DNA of 64,000 nucleotides from Labyrinthula sp. Ha. Lineage: Eukaryota; Sar; Bigyra; Labyrinthulida; Labyrinthulaceae. The notes beneath the pieces are model-generated. The model was not told the origin of the DNA. It was given only the letters and a program-made list of their open reading frames with translations, and made no database searches. This document shows positions 20,472 through 34,500 of the stretch, piece by piece (position 1 is the first letter of the stretch; every line of letters starts with the position of its first letter). The position numbers and the translations under genes were made by a program. Where the stretch lies: the NCBI GenBank assembly GCA_015227615.1, contig JAALGZ010000005.1:620001-684000 (forward strand). The letters are read 5' to 3'.

Positions 20472-21263
20472 ATGGGAAAGGAGGATACAAACCAAACTCA
20501 ATCTTCAAAAACAACCAACAACGAAAATATGAAACTCACTGTAGTGTTGGATCTGGACGAAGTTTTGGTGCATTCCTATGATGTGGTTCTTTTGCATCAC
20601 TCCAACTCTTTGGTGACCCATCCGCTGCAGATTAACCCCCCAAAGAAAGCTGTTGTCAAAGAGTTAGGACTTAAATTACGCATGGCAACAAAAAATAAAA
20701 AAACGGAGATCATAATTAAGCTGGTGAAGCGCCCAGGTGTGGACTCGTTCTTGGAAGAGTTGTCAAACTTGGACATAGATGTTGTGTTTTGGACGGCTTC
20801 TGAGAGATTCTATGCAGACACTATATTGAATCATATTCTACCTGAAAAGCTACAGGCATCGAAGAGGTTCTACAGAAGTAATTGCAATAAGGTAGTGAGA
20901 GAAGGGGGAAAACTTGTGTTTTTCAAAGATTTGAGATCTAAATTCTCTCCGGAGAAGATGAGGAGAGTTATAATGCTGGATGACAACAAGAATAACTTTA
21001 TTACAGCACCGGATAATGGAATTGAGTGTTTGAAGTGGACCGGAAAGTTTGAAATGGAACCTGTTGATTATTTGGCTGCTGTTTTAGAACAGGTTAAGCT
21101 GCTTGTAAATAGTGAAGATGTAGCTGCTTCAACTGAAGGTTTCCAGGATCACCTATTAGACGTTTTGGAGGAAAAACCTGTAATTTCTACAAAGAGAAAG
21201 ATTCAGCCAAGAAAGAGCATTTTTGAAAAGGCCAAGGTTTCTTTATCCAGCTTGGCCTGGTAA
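20472..21263 (+). CDS. FCP1/SCP-type HAD phosphatase
   Basis: 263 aa from ATG 20472, intronless. The signature DxDx(V/T) appears as VVLDLDEVLVHS (residues about 24-35), with the nucleophile in the first Asp. Further conserved points are RPGVDSFLEELS, VFWTASERFYAD and the MLDDNKNN acidic motif near residue 175. The family dephosphorylates Ser/Thr; members include FCP1 and SCP (RNA polymerase II C-terminal domain), TIM50 and dullard. There is no BRCT domain as in FCP1 and no membrane segment as in TIM50 or dullard, so it is an SCP-like soluble enzyme of unknown substrate. The insert between DLDEV and RPGVD is longer than in SCPs. The frame is open about ten codons upstream, but no upstream ATG exists there. 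The C-terminus is basic. Confidence 0.87.
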   Translation: MGKEDTNQTQSSKTTNNENMKLTVVLDLDEVLVHSYDVVLLHHSNSLVTHPLQINPPKKAVVKELGLKLRMATKNKKTEIIIKLVKRPGVDSFLEELSNLDIDVVFWTASERFYADTILNHILPEKLQASKRFYRSNCNKVVREGGKLVFFKDLRSKFSPEKMRRVIMLDDNKNNFITAPDNGIECLKWTGKFEMEPVDYLAAVLEQVKLLVNSEDVAASTEGFQDHLLDVLEEKPVISTKRKIQPRKSIFEKAKVSLSSLAW

Positions 21264-24200
21264 ATACGAGCAGTTTGAGGCCTTGAATTATTTGGGTTTA
21301 ATTTATATGTCAATATTGTAGTTGTTTTGTTCTTTAATTACATTTTACACATATTGTTTTCTGAAAATTAAGCGATTTGGAATCGTAAGTTGCTGTCTTT
21401 GCAGCTTGTAATCACAAAGCTGCTGGATTTATTCTAAATAAGATCTTCCAACAAAACTCATCGCTTAAAATAAAAAATTCAAACTATTGTCCTTTTTATA
21501 TCTGATGCAACGTAGCAAGCTAAACTAAAGGTATTGAATCTACGGAGCTTGTAACTTATTCCGAGGCTTGTACGGAGTGGAAGTTCAGAGCTCCCTGTCA
21601 CAAGGCTTCGTGCACAAAAAAAATATGGAAGAGTTATATTTACTAAAAACGAATCAAAGACTATTCAAAAGGCATTGGTTCCGCGACTCTAGTAATAGAC
21701 AGGTATAGGGGCAGACGAAGTTTTTATTTAGACATGTTGTATGCAGGAACAAATTGCACTGGTCGAGACTTTACGATCATGAGATTAGACTACAAAATCT
21801 TTAATAGCTAGCGACTGATTTTCAATTCGACAAGACTTCCACTTTTTTTTTTGGGCTTCCTTTGATTATGATAGCAATATAAAATCACCTGACCTTCTTT
21901 CCATAATTTTCAATCATTGCCTCTTTCTCTTCAGGTTCCAGTTTGAAGTCAACTGCAGTTCTTAGTTGATTCCAGCAGTTGAACATGGTCTTGAAAATTC
22001 ACTAATCCTCACACAAAGCAAAAAATCTTTGCTCTAAAGTTAACCCTTACAGGAGGAGGATGCATCCCAAAACCATTATTGCTCGCTTTACAATCCGAAA
22101 CAAGAATTATATCTTCTTGGAGTACTCGTAATGACAGATATGGCTACATTGAACACTACAGTTTCACTAGTGTTTTAATTATGAATGATTCACAATTTTG
22201 AATTTGGAAGAAAGGCGAATTCCACCTACTGATTTTTATCATCTGTCAGAGGAAGCACGTTTCTTCCTCAAACACTTCCTTCTTGACAGAGGTGGTCTAA
22301 CCATCTTATAGTCATGGAATAAATATATATTTTGAACTGGTCTGGAACTACGGTTATACACCAGGGTTAATGGTCTTATTTACCTCGATTTATGAGCCCT
22401 TGTACCCTCTCTTTCCCTATTATTGAAAGTGTATAATTTAACTTATGATGATGAATTTCGTAAGAATCAATTCTTGGAACAGAAGCAAAATATAGGTCAG
22501 TACATGTAGTTCAAAAAAGGGCTGATATTTTACACATCCCATTATCAACCTCCAATTGCGTTAAAGGTTTCATACTTCTTTGCACATTTATTACGTAACT
22601 TTAGGGTCGAACAATTATACAATGTTCCATAGGTTATGCTTGGACTTTATGTGTAATTTGAGAGGTTACCCTCTCCCCCTCTTGATTCGTATGCTCCTGG
22701 CAGGGGATGGAAAATCTTTGGTATGTCAAGAAAATTATCTAAGAAATTAGCTTAATATCTGTATGAGGGAAAATGACAAAATCTTCATAGCCTTTTTAAC
22801 AGTCACAACACTTTTATTTTAATCAGGAGAGATTTTTTTTATTTCCGAAACTTACAGGAAAATATGATCGTTTATTAACTTTTAAGAACGAGATTTTGTA
22901 ACAATGTGCTATTTCAATTACGGTTAAGTCAGCATTTGAATATAAATTCTTGAGAAACCAAATAAAAACTATTCCTAAGAAATTGTTTGGTTGTAAGAAA
23001 CAATGTCTATTACGAACCCAAAGTGATATTAAACTCCGGAGAAAGCCACCTAGTTTCTAAAGAGAAGCCTAACAAGACACGTCACTTGTTACTGGAAACG
23101 ATTGAGCTCTAACTAGGCATAGAATCACTATGTTAAAGCTCTAGTCTAAGCAATTAATCATTGTACCTTGACGATTCAAGAAGTTGCCACCATTGTATGT
23201 AAATACTCGAAAGCACAATATATACTACTCTAAACTAACCGGTTGTGTAATCCCTTAAATGAAGCTAATAAAAAATATAATAAGAGGTGCCACGTACTAG
23301 TTCAAAAACCAGATTGTTGTCAATTGAACAACCAAAAGTTTTATTTGAGTCCCAAATGCTTATTTACGATGCGTAAACAGCCTAAACCAACATTGCATAA
23401 TCAAGTTCATCCTCGGATCCTTAGTGTAGTCGAAAAACTGGGATGTAGATTCTTCGTTTTATTAGATGTAAACAAGAAACCTGAGCCCAAAATTACAGTT
23501 ATGTTGAGCTTCACTAGACCAGGGAGCTTGGTTGCGTAAGCCAGTTGGACCAGGATAATGAGTTGAGTCTTCAGATGAGAGCAACAATGTAAATCATGGT
23601 CATCAATGATATTGGAAATTTGGCCTTCGAAGCACTGTTGGTTGGTGGTCAACTTTTGAAGGTCTAAGGCAAGTAAGAAATTTCAGTGAGGATCCCTTTT
23701 GAATATTTAGAGATTTATTTAAAGTACAAGATGAGAAAAAGAGATTTCCTTGGTTTTATTCTTATGTACTGGAATTATCAAAGCAACAACACCTTTAAGC
23801 GCAGAGCTAATTTCTTGTGGTGAGTGTTAAACAGTTCCTATAGCGGAAAGGAAATAGCAATATCGAATCAAGATGCCCCAACTAGCCTAGGTTGGCGGAT
23901 GTTAAAGTTCGGTTGTTGTTATTTTCATGGATCTGTAATTGGATTGCTGTATAAATATTTACCAAGCTATGTTCTTGTTAAGATTACGTAAGCTCCTAAC
24001 ACTAATATATGTGACACTAGTCATTATGAAACGAGTACCAAGTAGATCAAAGCTCAAGAATGCTTGGACATTCTCTTTGGCACTTATTGTTAAAGGTGAG
24101 AGAAGAAAAGATCGCTAAGATAAATGAATTCTACGGTAGAACTGGTAAATAATATTAAGAAACACATTGTTACGTAGTAAGCTTTTAGAAGTAGGGTTTT

Positions 24201-26845
24201 GCTATTTGAGCCACTTCTCTGATGGGCACCAGATATAGAATGTAGGAATTTATTGCATTAGTAGTAGAAAATGATAACTTACTGTAGTCCTCTATTTAGA
24301 CATTAGAAGGAATGTGAAAATCTAGATAATTGATTAAAAATCTGTAGAACAATATATATGCATAAATTAGTTAACACTAGCTAAGAGTCAAGAAACTCTA
24401 ATAAAACAGTAGGTTTATCTGGGTTATTCTTAAAACAGCTACGGCTTTGATTTACAATAATATAAACAATAACATCGCAAATAGTTCCCTTCATATTTCA
24501 ATCCATCTAAGGATTTAAAATCTTTGCCTATCATCAGTATGAATTTTCTTCGGGCTCTTCCGACTCTTTACCCAAGATTTTCTTCTCAGATACTAATACG
24601 GTTAAGGTTGCGGAGGTTTTAGGAAAACAAAAAGTTTTGTAGCATGGTAATCACTGATGGATGTATTTCAAGTTTAAGTATACTAGATTCAGAAAGTGCT
24701 AAAATAGGAAATATAAATGATGCAAGGTTCATCAGAGTCTAAGCCAATTATCATTTTTATGCATTGTTTGCAAGTACCAATAACATGATGCCAAAAGCGT
24801 GGTTCTATTAAACCTATTAAAAGTAATATTACTTAATAAATGTTGTTAGTGCTGAATTCGTATATTTCGATATTTATTAGTTATTTTTCTATCAATTTTT
24901 ATGTATTTACAAAGCTATGCGATCTAAAGTTGTTCTAATTATTCTGAAAATATTAATTACTTAAGTGAGTAACATTAACAAGTATGTCAATGTTTTGGAC
25001 TTGGAGGAATTGTATACTAGCACTTCAACGTCTAGATACACATGTATTCGGTAGTCCTCATTAATTTCAACCTCATATGAAATATAACAAAATATAAAAT
25101 TTAACGCTATAAGATGTCAATGTTCACGACCGAGTAGGTTTATTTCATATCTCCCTAGTTTCTCCGGACTGTTTTGTTGTCCATTTTCAGTACCTTTGAA
25201 AAGAATTGATGCAGTCAGTAGATGTTACTCAAATAGGAAAGTTAGATTTTTTTCGAAATGTTTCCTGTAATAAAGTTTTTCTATTCTCATCTTTATGTTC
25301 CTTAGTACTTTGAAATTTTACCTTGTTGTACATGTCGTTGAGTAAACAATATTCATTAATTTCAGAAGCAGTTATGTTTAGTTCATAGGTTAGAGTTTAA
25401 TCCCAGATTTCACATTATTTTGCAGATTAAATTGGACAGTTGGGCCCATAGAGGTTTTATGTTTTAGAGTTAAGAATACAAACAAACTCTATGATCCTAT
25501 TAAAAAGCATCAAAGGTAATCCTTTGCGTTAGTCTCAGAACCATTAATTAAATTTTCGGTGCCATCAACAATTTTGCTGAGTTGAAAGGCATCAAAAGTC
25601 TTTAGGGTTATTATTGGAAAATCTTGAATTTATCGACATAATCTTGATGTGTAACAACATATCGATAGCAATTTCAATATTAGCAAGAATCTTTCCAGCA
25701 TGTTCTCGTCATCACATTGGTTTATGTTTTCTATGTTGCTAACTCGCACTTGTTTCCACTTTACATGAAGAGAGTTGTAAATGACTCCTAAGGTCATGTT
25801 GTAATTGCAATATCCTATATTTTCTTTTACAGTTAATTTTGTGAGGGATATTTTTATTCTTAGTTCTGTTATTACTAGGTCAGGTCTAAATTTAACCAAA
25901 GCTAGATAAATCGAAGGTATTATCCAGTATCTATATTAGAAGTGTTATTAGCTCCTTTTTTTGTACATATCTTGCTCAGATAACCCATTAACTATAGTTT
26001 AATTTGTAGTTTAATTTTGATCCAAGTACCAGCCATTTTTCATAGCTTTAGCAAGAAGCTAAAAGGGTTTAATGATAAAGGTTACCAAGGGCCTATAAGC
26101 ACCCTAAGAAGTAATAGTTTCAAGAGGAATGTTGTAGTATTAGGAGTTTTAATTCAGATATCTACCATTTTTCGAATATTATGTCAAGAAAATTATTACC
26201 TATTATCAAGAGTAGCTTTAAATTGCTCGAACTTGATGCAATGATATTTATAACGCGTAAAATTGTCTTCTACATTTTGTGGTCTTAGAAACTATATTGT
26301 GCTCTTTTTGAATCTGAATTTTGAATCTAAGGGCTAATAAAAATAATATTTTCTTATTTTATTAGAAAGAAGAATGTCATAAGGAAGATAATAAGTTTGT
26401 CTGTTGATATGTTCCAACGGCGCATGATTTGCGCACCAAGATGTCAAGTTACACAGAGTGGAACCAACCTAGTTTTCCTATATATTTATATAAGAAGTAA
26501 AATAAGTATCATTTTTTTTTCTCATATGAATGCAACCAAACCTGTATATCAAATCAGCTAGTTGCCTAGTCTACGCTATCTTCATGACAAGCGCTAATGG
26601 CATTTGTGATTAAAATTGAATCAAAAGTTTCATGCGTCACTTATAATAGTAACTAAATATAAATAAATGGTCCTTATATTTTAATCAACTATCGCTCTAT
26701 CATTAATACGAGCCAAGTCTTCACTGTTTGCCAAATAGTGTATCTATTAACGAATGACTTTGAAGAGTAACTTGTTCACCTCAGTATTGCATTACTGAAC
26801 TACTCTAAACATCCAGCAATTAAGCAATATATAGAAAGCAACAAC
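21264..26845. other. Long intergenic stretch, no recognisable gene
   Basis: About 5.6 kb with only scattered ORFs under 100 codons (for example 23243-23539 and 25630-25899) that look like random readings. No inverted-repeat termini, LTRs or RNA gene could be recognised. The last few hundred bases should contain the eIF2D promoter. Confidence 0.5.
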
Positions 26846-28564
26846 ATGTTCAAGAAGAGAGCTTCTGTAGACTTTGGTCAAACAAATGTTTTATCCGGGA
26901 AAGATTCAAAAAACTTATTAAAATATCTTCAAACCTGCTTCCCACACCTTAAAAATGAAAGTTCTTTGAACATCCTCGGGCTGAAGACAAAGACGAAGTT
27001 CTTAAAAGTAAAACTCCCAAAGAAAGTAATCCTCTATGAAATTCTCTTTGACGATGAAACAAAAAATTCTTTACTAAGCAAATCCTTTTCTTTCCTTAAC
27101 AGTCAAGTGGACAATAAGTTTTGTTTCATAGACACAAACTCTAGAGGTGACATTTTCCCTTTACTTCCTACGCTCTCGTGTATATCTTTAATCACAACCG
27201 TAGAAGTTCATTATCCCGCATCAAAGTTTATTATTGGTGGTGCTGATGTAATGCTTCCTGGAATTATCGATATTGAAAAGTTACCGTTTAAGAAGAATGA
27301 AAAGGTAGCCGTTAAAGTAAGAGGAAATGAAAAACCGTTTTGTTTTGGAAAGTTCTCTGTTTCTTCGGAAGAAGCTAAGGAAAAGGAGTATCAAGGAAAA
27401 GGAATAGTTGTTGTGCATGTTTTCTTGGACTTACTGTGGAGTGTTACTGGAAAATTTTCACCACCTGGTTTTGATGCGAAGGAGAAAACTGTTTTTCCTG
27501 TGAAGGAAGAAGAAAAAAATATAAAGGAAAATGCTATAGTATGTGAAAATAACAAGTACTTGAAATTAAGTGAAGATCAGACCAATTTGTTGCGGTTGAC
27601 TTTCTTGCACGCTATTGAAAAGAGAAAGATAAAAAAGGATGAATTTCCGTTGCTGTATAACACCTTTTTTTCAAATGTACTCCTTCCTTGTAGGCCTAAG
27701 GAAACAACAATTGAGTTGAGGAAAACAAAATATAAGAAACTATCCGTGTTCTTGAAGGAACTAGGCGACCTTGGAATCTTGCTGCTGGAAAACAAAGATT
27801 CCAAAGATTTTATTACTGGTGTTAAGGAAGAGAAGATCTTAGAAGTATTGAAGTTTCAGCCCTTGGTTCGATGGTCAGTCTCGGATGAAGTTGGTCAGAA
27901 GGATAAAACCCCTGAAGAACATATTTCGCCGCTGTCTTCAGCAATTGAGCTAACTTATATCTACCGACCTGATAGAACAGAAGGTATGAATGAGGTTTTT
28001 CCAGGTGCTAAGCAAAAATCTAAGTATTTCTCGATTCCTGAGATCAAGCAAAATATATTTAAATATATTCTTGAGAACTCCCTGGAAAATGAGATAGATA
28101 AATCGGTTGTTATGCTTGGTATTTTGTTTTTCTCTCTTTACCTTTCAGACCCGGTTTTGTTTCATATCTTAAAGAAGAAGATACAGCATGAGGAAAATTT
28201 TGCTAGTAAGCGAAAATTAGTGACAGTTTTTATAAATTCTCTAGTGAAATACTATCAAATTCGTAGAGGTGATGGTTCCTTCAGCGAAAAACGACGTGGA
28301 GACCCAAAGAAATTAGTCATTAGTGTAAAGAGGAGGCAAGGAAACAAACACGTTACAAAGGTGCGCAATTTGCATGTATATGGTGTCAATCTGAAACTAG
28401 TCGCTGAAAAAGCCCAGATTAAATTTGGTTGCTCAACTAGTGTACAAAAAGTGGAAGGAAATAACAACGAAATGGAGGTTCTTATTCAGGGTAAAAGGAT
28501 TCAAGATGTGGCTATTTTATTAACGGAAAGTTTTGGTATAAAATCTTCCTGGATACAAAAGTGA
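26846..28564 (+). CDS. EIF2D: eIF2D (ligatin) translation factor
   Basis: Intronless, 572 aa, full length for the family. The N-terminus MFKKRASVDFGQTN... with a DUF1947-like region is followed by a PUA domain containing GGADVMLPGI (about residues 130-140), then LDLLWSVTGKFSPPGF, the segment preceding the linker in eIF2D. A SWIB/MDM2-type winged-helix region (about 375-470, with LSSAIELTYIYRP and FSIPEIKQNIFKYI) leads to a C-terminal SUI1 fold (about 485-572, HVTKVRNLHVYGVNLK and ending LTESFGIKSSWIQK). eIF2D binds the 40S P site and helps release deacylated tRNA and mRNA after termination, and can deliver tRNA independently of GTP. The gene stands alone, with over 5 kb of empty DNA on each side. 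Confidence 0.93.
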   Translation: MFKKRASVDFGQTNVLSGKDSKNLLKYLQTCFPHLKNESSLNILGLKTKTKFLKVKLPKKVILYEILFDDETKNSLLSKSFSFLNSQVDNKFCFIDTNSRGDIFPLLPTLSCISLITTVEVHYPASKFIIGGADVMLPGIIDIEKLPFKKNEKVAVKVRGNEKPFCFGKFSVSSEEAKEKEYQGKGIVVVHVFLDLLWSVTGKFSPPGFDAKEKTVFPVKEEEKNIKENAIVCENNKYLKLSEDQTNLLRLTFLHAIEKRKIKKDEFPLLYNTFFSNVLLPCRPKETTIELRKTKYKKLSVFLKELGDLGILLLENKDSKDFITGVKEEKILEVLKFQPLVRWSVSDEVGQKDKTPEEHISPLSSAIELTYIYRPDRTEGMNEVFPGAKQKSKYFSIPEIKQNIFKYILENSLENEIDKSVVMLGILFFSLYLSDPVLFHILKKKIQHEENFASKRKLVTVFINSLVKYYQIRRGDGSFSEKRRGDPKKLVISVKRRQGNKHVTKVRNLHVYGVNLKLVAEKAQIKFGCSTSVQKVEGNNNEMEVLIQGKRIQDVAILLTESFGIKSSWIQK

Positions 28565-31500
28565 AATACGTTTCACGACTTTTTATTACGCTTGTGAACA
28601 GTTTTCTTGGTTTAATCATCTCACTGGACTGAACTATACCATTATCATTCAGATTTTGATGTAGCTCTTACCCTTGAGTTTTATATTTAGTAGACTCAAG
28701 TTTGGGGTAACTTCGGTTTAAATTGGGGTAAGACCTGTAATGGCATGTAAGAATAATGTGTTATAATTTTTCTGATCAAAATAATTGGGATAGCGACCCT
28801 TCATAGGGAATAAGACGAAAAAAAGTTTTAAACAATTTTGGAGCTAACGTGTATTTCCTATCGCGAAGCAACTCTAAGAATTTAGTTTTCTTTTTAGGAA
28901 GAACTATATTCTTTATTTGAAAGCATTCTGAAAGTTTAATATGAATGTCTCAAGTCAGGATAATAATTTCACATAACATCCTGGGGCCCTAATTTCTGCG
29001 TTGTCTATTAGTGGATTTAGTAGTGTGATATAATAACAGTGCTTTCGCGTTCGAGCATTAAAACAACATCTTTAAAAAGTGGTAAGTTAAGCTTGGGAGC
29101 TCTGCGTTCGGGGTACAGACTAAGAAAAATTAAGAATCGCCACACTTAGACTTATTCAAACTAGTTTCTGGAAGTTTTATGCGTTTTCAAAACTCTATGG
29201 TCAAACTGAAACTTATCAAAGAGGTTTTTTTTGGGGGATTTATTATATGTTTTAATCACTTTTCTTAGAATTATTAGATTGTAAGGTTTGCATATATTGC
29301 TGCCCAATTTGTGTTTCATTCATCCATCGCATCAGATGCCAACAACCAATGGGATATGCTCCCTGGTAGAATCCTCCCATCTTCGATCCAGTAACTGATA
29401 CAGAGCCTTAGCACTGAATTATCCTTCTTCATATCATTTGGGCTACTAATTAATAGCTGAACAAGACCAAAAAACCAATTGAGCATTGACTTCTTTACAC
29501 TCTCCTAAAAAGCTTTGATTTTTTTTTCCTTTTTCATTCCTCACCCATGAGCACTTTGCCATTTCTTTAAAACTCAATGTCTTATCTGAGACATTCTGCG
29601 AAACTCTGGCTGAGTCCTCAATTTGGAGTTCTTTTCTCTCCCTACTCTATGTGTCAAATTTTCCATTAGAACTTGCTCATTCTGCATATTTTCTCAGTTA
29701 ACGAATAAAATGTTACCAAGGAAGAAAGACAAACCAAACCTGTCTATTTTGCGAATACTTATCACAATTAGGTATTAGATTAAGTACAATTTAGCAATGA
29801 TTACTTGATAATAATTTTGACTCTGATTTTAAAAAAGAGAATTGGGGTAGTTATTAAAATGAAATGATTTAGAATATATTCTTAGAATCATTTGATAATG
29901 AATAATTAATCACCATGGTTTATCAATTTGAATGATACTCAAAGAGAAAAATATAGAAAAAAAAAAAGTCATAAGTTATCAATAAATCAAATCCGACCCA
30001 TTATCAGAGTTTAAAGAGTTTTTCCATGAAAAAGAACCATTCGAATAGTAATCTGAACCATTCGTGTGACTGTGAGTCTGTTGGTATTGAGACTCCCTGT
30101 ATTATGATACTGTTGGCTTAGGAATATCGTTTAGTACCTAGTATTCACTGCGTAGGATTAATCATAGCTGCAGATAATATTCTTTCTGCAATACTCTAGA
30201 AATCCTATTTAACCTACTATACCAAATACTAAGTGGCTTATTGAAACAGAGACTGGATCTCATTGGCCTTAACTAATTCTTAAACAAGTCAAATAATTCT
30301 ATTAAATATGGGAGTGATATAACGTGCTAGTACCCCGCGTAGATAATTGAAACTACTTAATTCAAATTAAAACCTGACAAAAAAACTCTCGTAAACTTAA
30401 GGAAAAAGCTTACTATGCCACACTTACTCTACAAAAAGGTAACTATCCTTTTTTTGTAGTGTACATATATCTTGGTTGCGTCCAATGACTGAGACAGAAA
30501 GGAAGAAATATGCCGGGAAGTGATGTTCTATATACTGTACATAAGGGCCGTCTCGAAATGATTCATACACAGCAATGTCTAGTATAACATCTTAATATTT
30601 TTTTTTATAGATTAATAGCATCTATTAGCATTTTATCTACTGCTATGATGATATTAAATTTAGGACCCAAGGTTTGGCATAACTATTTTGTTTGATTTCA
30701 ATATAAGTGGCATATGTGCCGACTGAACGCGTTATCTTTCAACCATATGATATATGAATTTAGTGAACAACTATTACGATTAAAAATGGTGGTGCAATGT
30801 TACAGGGATAAGTAACTGTAAGGAGTTCATAGTTGTTATGGAGACATACCTTCGGATCCTAAGAAGACTCTATAAGTCTAAGTTTGAAAACAACCGAAAA
30901 ATATTTTTCTATTTTTCAAAGCAAATACCTTAACTCCACATCAAACATGACAACTTTCCTAAAAATAACATTCTGTGAATTATGATTAAATATTGCGAGC
31001 CTGTCCCCTTCAGTCACGGGTAAATGAATAGTTGTTGTTGATCTTAATGACTAATTGTTTTACTTACGACTAAACTTGAGCTACTCAATTACTTGCAGCA
31101 ACTTATAAAAACATGCGTTATTACTAGTTTTAAATATCAGCTCCTGTTTTGAATGTATCGTTGTTTTAAAATATGAATCATTAGATATTTGCACAGGTAT
31201 TAAATCTTCAAGTATGACGAAGAATTTCCCAATGAAATTAACCCCATTAGTATTTTTGGTTATCCCCTTCCCGGGCACGGGGGTTATGACCAATTTATTT
31301 TCTTAGAGTTTATTAATCATTTCTACCCAGGCAACTAAATAATCCCATGGAGTAGTATGAACTACAAATATTCAGTTTTGTTTAAGCTAATTTCTGTTCA
31401 TCCAAGCTCAAATAATTTCAAAGCATAAGTGCACAGATGAAGTCATAAGCTAAAGATATGGTGCTTTTTGGTATACAGGCCAATAACCTATTTTTCAGAA

Positions 31501-34500
31501 CTACTTTTACACTATTCTCCGGACACCGTTTCACTAAGCATATGATTGTAGCAAATTAATTTTAGTTTCGATTCCCAACCTACCACGAGTAACCTCTGCA
31601 GCTGCTAGATGCCCGTCATGCATTGTAATTTTCTCCATATTTTCTGCGGCCAACTTAGCGCGAATGTTAAAAGAATATCTTAATTCTTAAGGCAGAAATA
31701 TGGGCAGTGATAAATATGAGCTCTGAAAACCTTTTGTTCTAGATTTGACTCTGATAGTATCAGCAGTAAAAAGTGGCCAATGAACTCATTTATTCTGACT
31801 TACTTCATTATATGAAAATATGTTTCTTCAAATGTAAGAAACAGAAACCGCGGAAGGATAAGAATTTAACAATATCATATTTTTCAAATTTATTGCAGTT
31901 TGAATGGTTGTAAATCTGAGGGTAAATGTCACCATATTTCCCACTTTTCTCTATACCTAAAATGATTTTAGAGCTAACTAAAAAATTTTTTGTATTATAG
32001 GCCCAATAGCTGATTCACTTAAACTTCTTCATGGACACATGCTAGGCAATGCACCTTTAGAGCTACTCCCATGGAATATTATAATTTGGTTTTTATTAAC
32101 CGTCGAAACATCATCACTAATACCTTTGTTCTTATTTCTGATTGAGCTTTTAGTTCTGGAGATAAATAGAACTCTCAAATAAGAACTGCTAAATATAGCT
32201 GTTTTTGCGTCAAATGAATGTTGAAAACTGTTAAAATTTCTTCAGGATCGTCCATTTAGTCACATCAACTTTAATTTCCTTAAAAAATTTTAGCTTTTAG
32301 ATACCAGTACAAGGGAACGTTCGATATATGTGCCATTTTTCTAGAAGAATTTATTTTCTCTAAGAGCGAAACTGCACCTAAGTACTGTATCGACGCTTTT
32401 GAATTAACCCGCTCTAGACCTTGCTTTTCCTTTCTTTCTTGCACATTATGGGGCTCCTCACTATAATGCTTTACATACAGTTTATCATTAACATATGGTT
32501 TTACCTAGGGGGTCTTTTGTTTGATCTAATTTACCCGATATTCAAGACACCTGATTTTATTCTGCACTTTATGGCATATTTCGTATGTTGCCGAGCATAA
32601 ATATTTCCTAAAATTATGTTTAAAAAGCTAAAATTAGTTTCAAATGACTTGCAATGGGTCTTCAGGGAGACTTTTTACCTGAATGCAGCACTCGAATATG
32701 CAAAAAAATATTATTTTGGTCGTCTTGAAGGTGTATTTGAGATATCTAGACACTTTTCTAATAATTTTTGCCCATTCTATTACGTTCTTGTTTTCACTCT
32801 TCTTCTTTTATCACTCGTGTATATGGAAAAGTTTTGGTTAATTGATAATGTATTTCCTTTTCTTGTTAATATTTTCTCATTTTTAATTATTAATATTTAA
32901 AGAATTATTTTGCTTAAATAATGATTATTTATACAAAATTGGGCTATATCGTCTTAATGAAAACCAGTAAAAATATTATTTTATTTTTGCACTGTAGGAG
33001 AACTTGAAAAAATAAGCTACATGGTTCAGTGATGTCCTATTTCAGATTTATTTTTGAACTGCATGATCATTCTTCTCTTCTTTCATACAGTAGAAGAGTG
33101 TAACATTCATTGCCTAGGGGACAATCTTATCTTGATCTTTAATTTGAAATTATATTATATTCGTGATCAGTTGATACGAAACAAAGACCAAATCCCATTA
33201 TTTATAATAAGAATCAAAATTACTATCAAATACAACACCTAGTTCTACATTAGGACAAAAGGATGGTATATTGAGATTTGCCAATGCTCATTGTGAGGCT
33301 TAGGTGGTTTTGTTATGAGCTAGTGGAGATTTCTGAGTTTCTTCTGGTTATACCAAGAGCATTTAAAATTAGCTTAGATGCTTTCATCGACATCCGTATC
33401 GACTTGCTACCGGCTGTGTTCGTTGTTGCATCGGGGTTTGAGTGTGGCGATACCAATTTTACAATATGCATCCTATTCCGTAATTGGTTAGCTGCAACTA
33501 TACCACACAGTCATTGCAGGAAGGTAGACATAGTGTTATACCCCAAATTTACTAACCATTTCTTGGCTACATTGAGTGGTTGTTTTCGTTGTATTGATCT
33601 TTCCAACTATCTTTTGCCCTGTTACAAAGTTAACACCATTTGTAACCAGATTTATCTATTGAGTCTAGTGTCTTCGTACACATTTATCAATATGCATAAA
33701 TTCTTTTCACTGTAATGTTTCTTTCTTTATGTTGCTATTTGTCTCTTATCTACTGAATCGATGAAAGAGATAACGGATGAAAACTTGAATCGTTTTCTTT
33801 TGAACTCAGTTAAAAGTTACTCCCAAGATCCTGGTGCTAGTTCGATGAACTTCGGTGACATTGAAAACGAGATTCTTGGCTAAACATGCGATGTCATCTG
33901 CTACTTTAATCAAAATTATTTACAGAACCTGTCTATTCCTGTAACGATTGATATTTTCCTGCTTAATTTGTACGTTCTTAGCTACGTCTTTTTCTCCTAT
34001 TATATAAATTGCTAAATACTTTTTCCTTTTTTTGAAATAATCTCATGAGTTTTTGAATTTATTGTTTATAAACCCAATGTTGCTATAAGCAAGTTTTTTC
34101 ATACTAAGCGACATGATCTATACCTCATGTATGGGTTGTAGTCAAGTTGCCATGTTAATTTAAGGATACTAAGTTGTCCCTTTGCTTCACGCCCTAAGCA
34201 TTAATTTATCTTTCAAGTCTCTTCGAGAATAATCCTAAGGTGTGATTGCTCGACTTTAGATCTATCAAAACCATGGATTGGGCAATGCAAGGAATGTTCA
34301 AAACAAACAAGACCCGTAAACATATGTGTGACATTTAATTCGGAATGATATCCCGGATATCTGATTTTGGGTACAAAATCTTAAGAAACCAAGTTCCATT
34401 CCTGATATTCTAACTACTTTCACAACCTACTACCTGAAATAGTTTATGGGGCAGTTGTTAAAATCCGGTGATGATAATCATCAGAGTAAACAGTTTATGG

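Noticed and set aside
29863-29894. Hairpin AAATGATT...AATCATTT around AGAATATATTCT
   Set aside because: Short, A+T-rich and isolated. Neither a terminator nor transposon ends could be supported.
33278-33715. 145-codon plus-strand ORF in the 9-kb desert
   Set aside because: Composition is not that of a globular protein, no motif is recognised and no splice partner was found.
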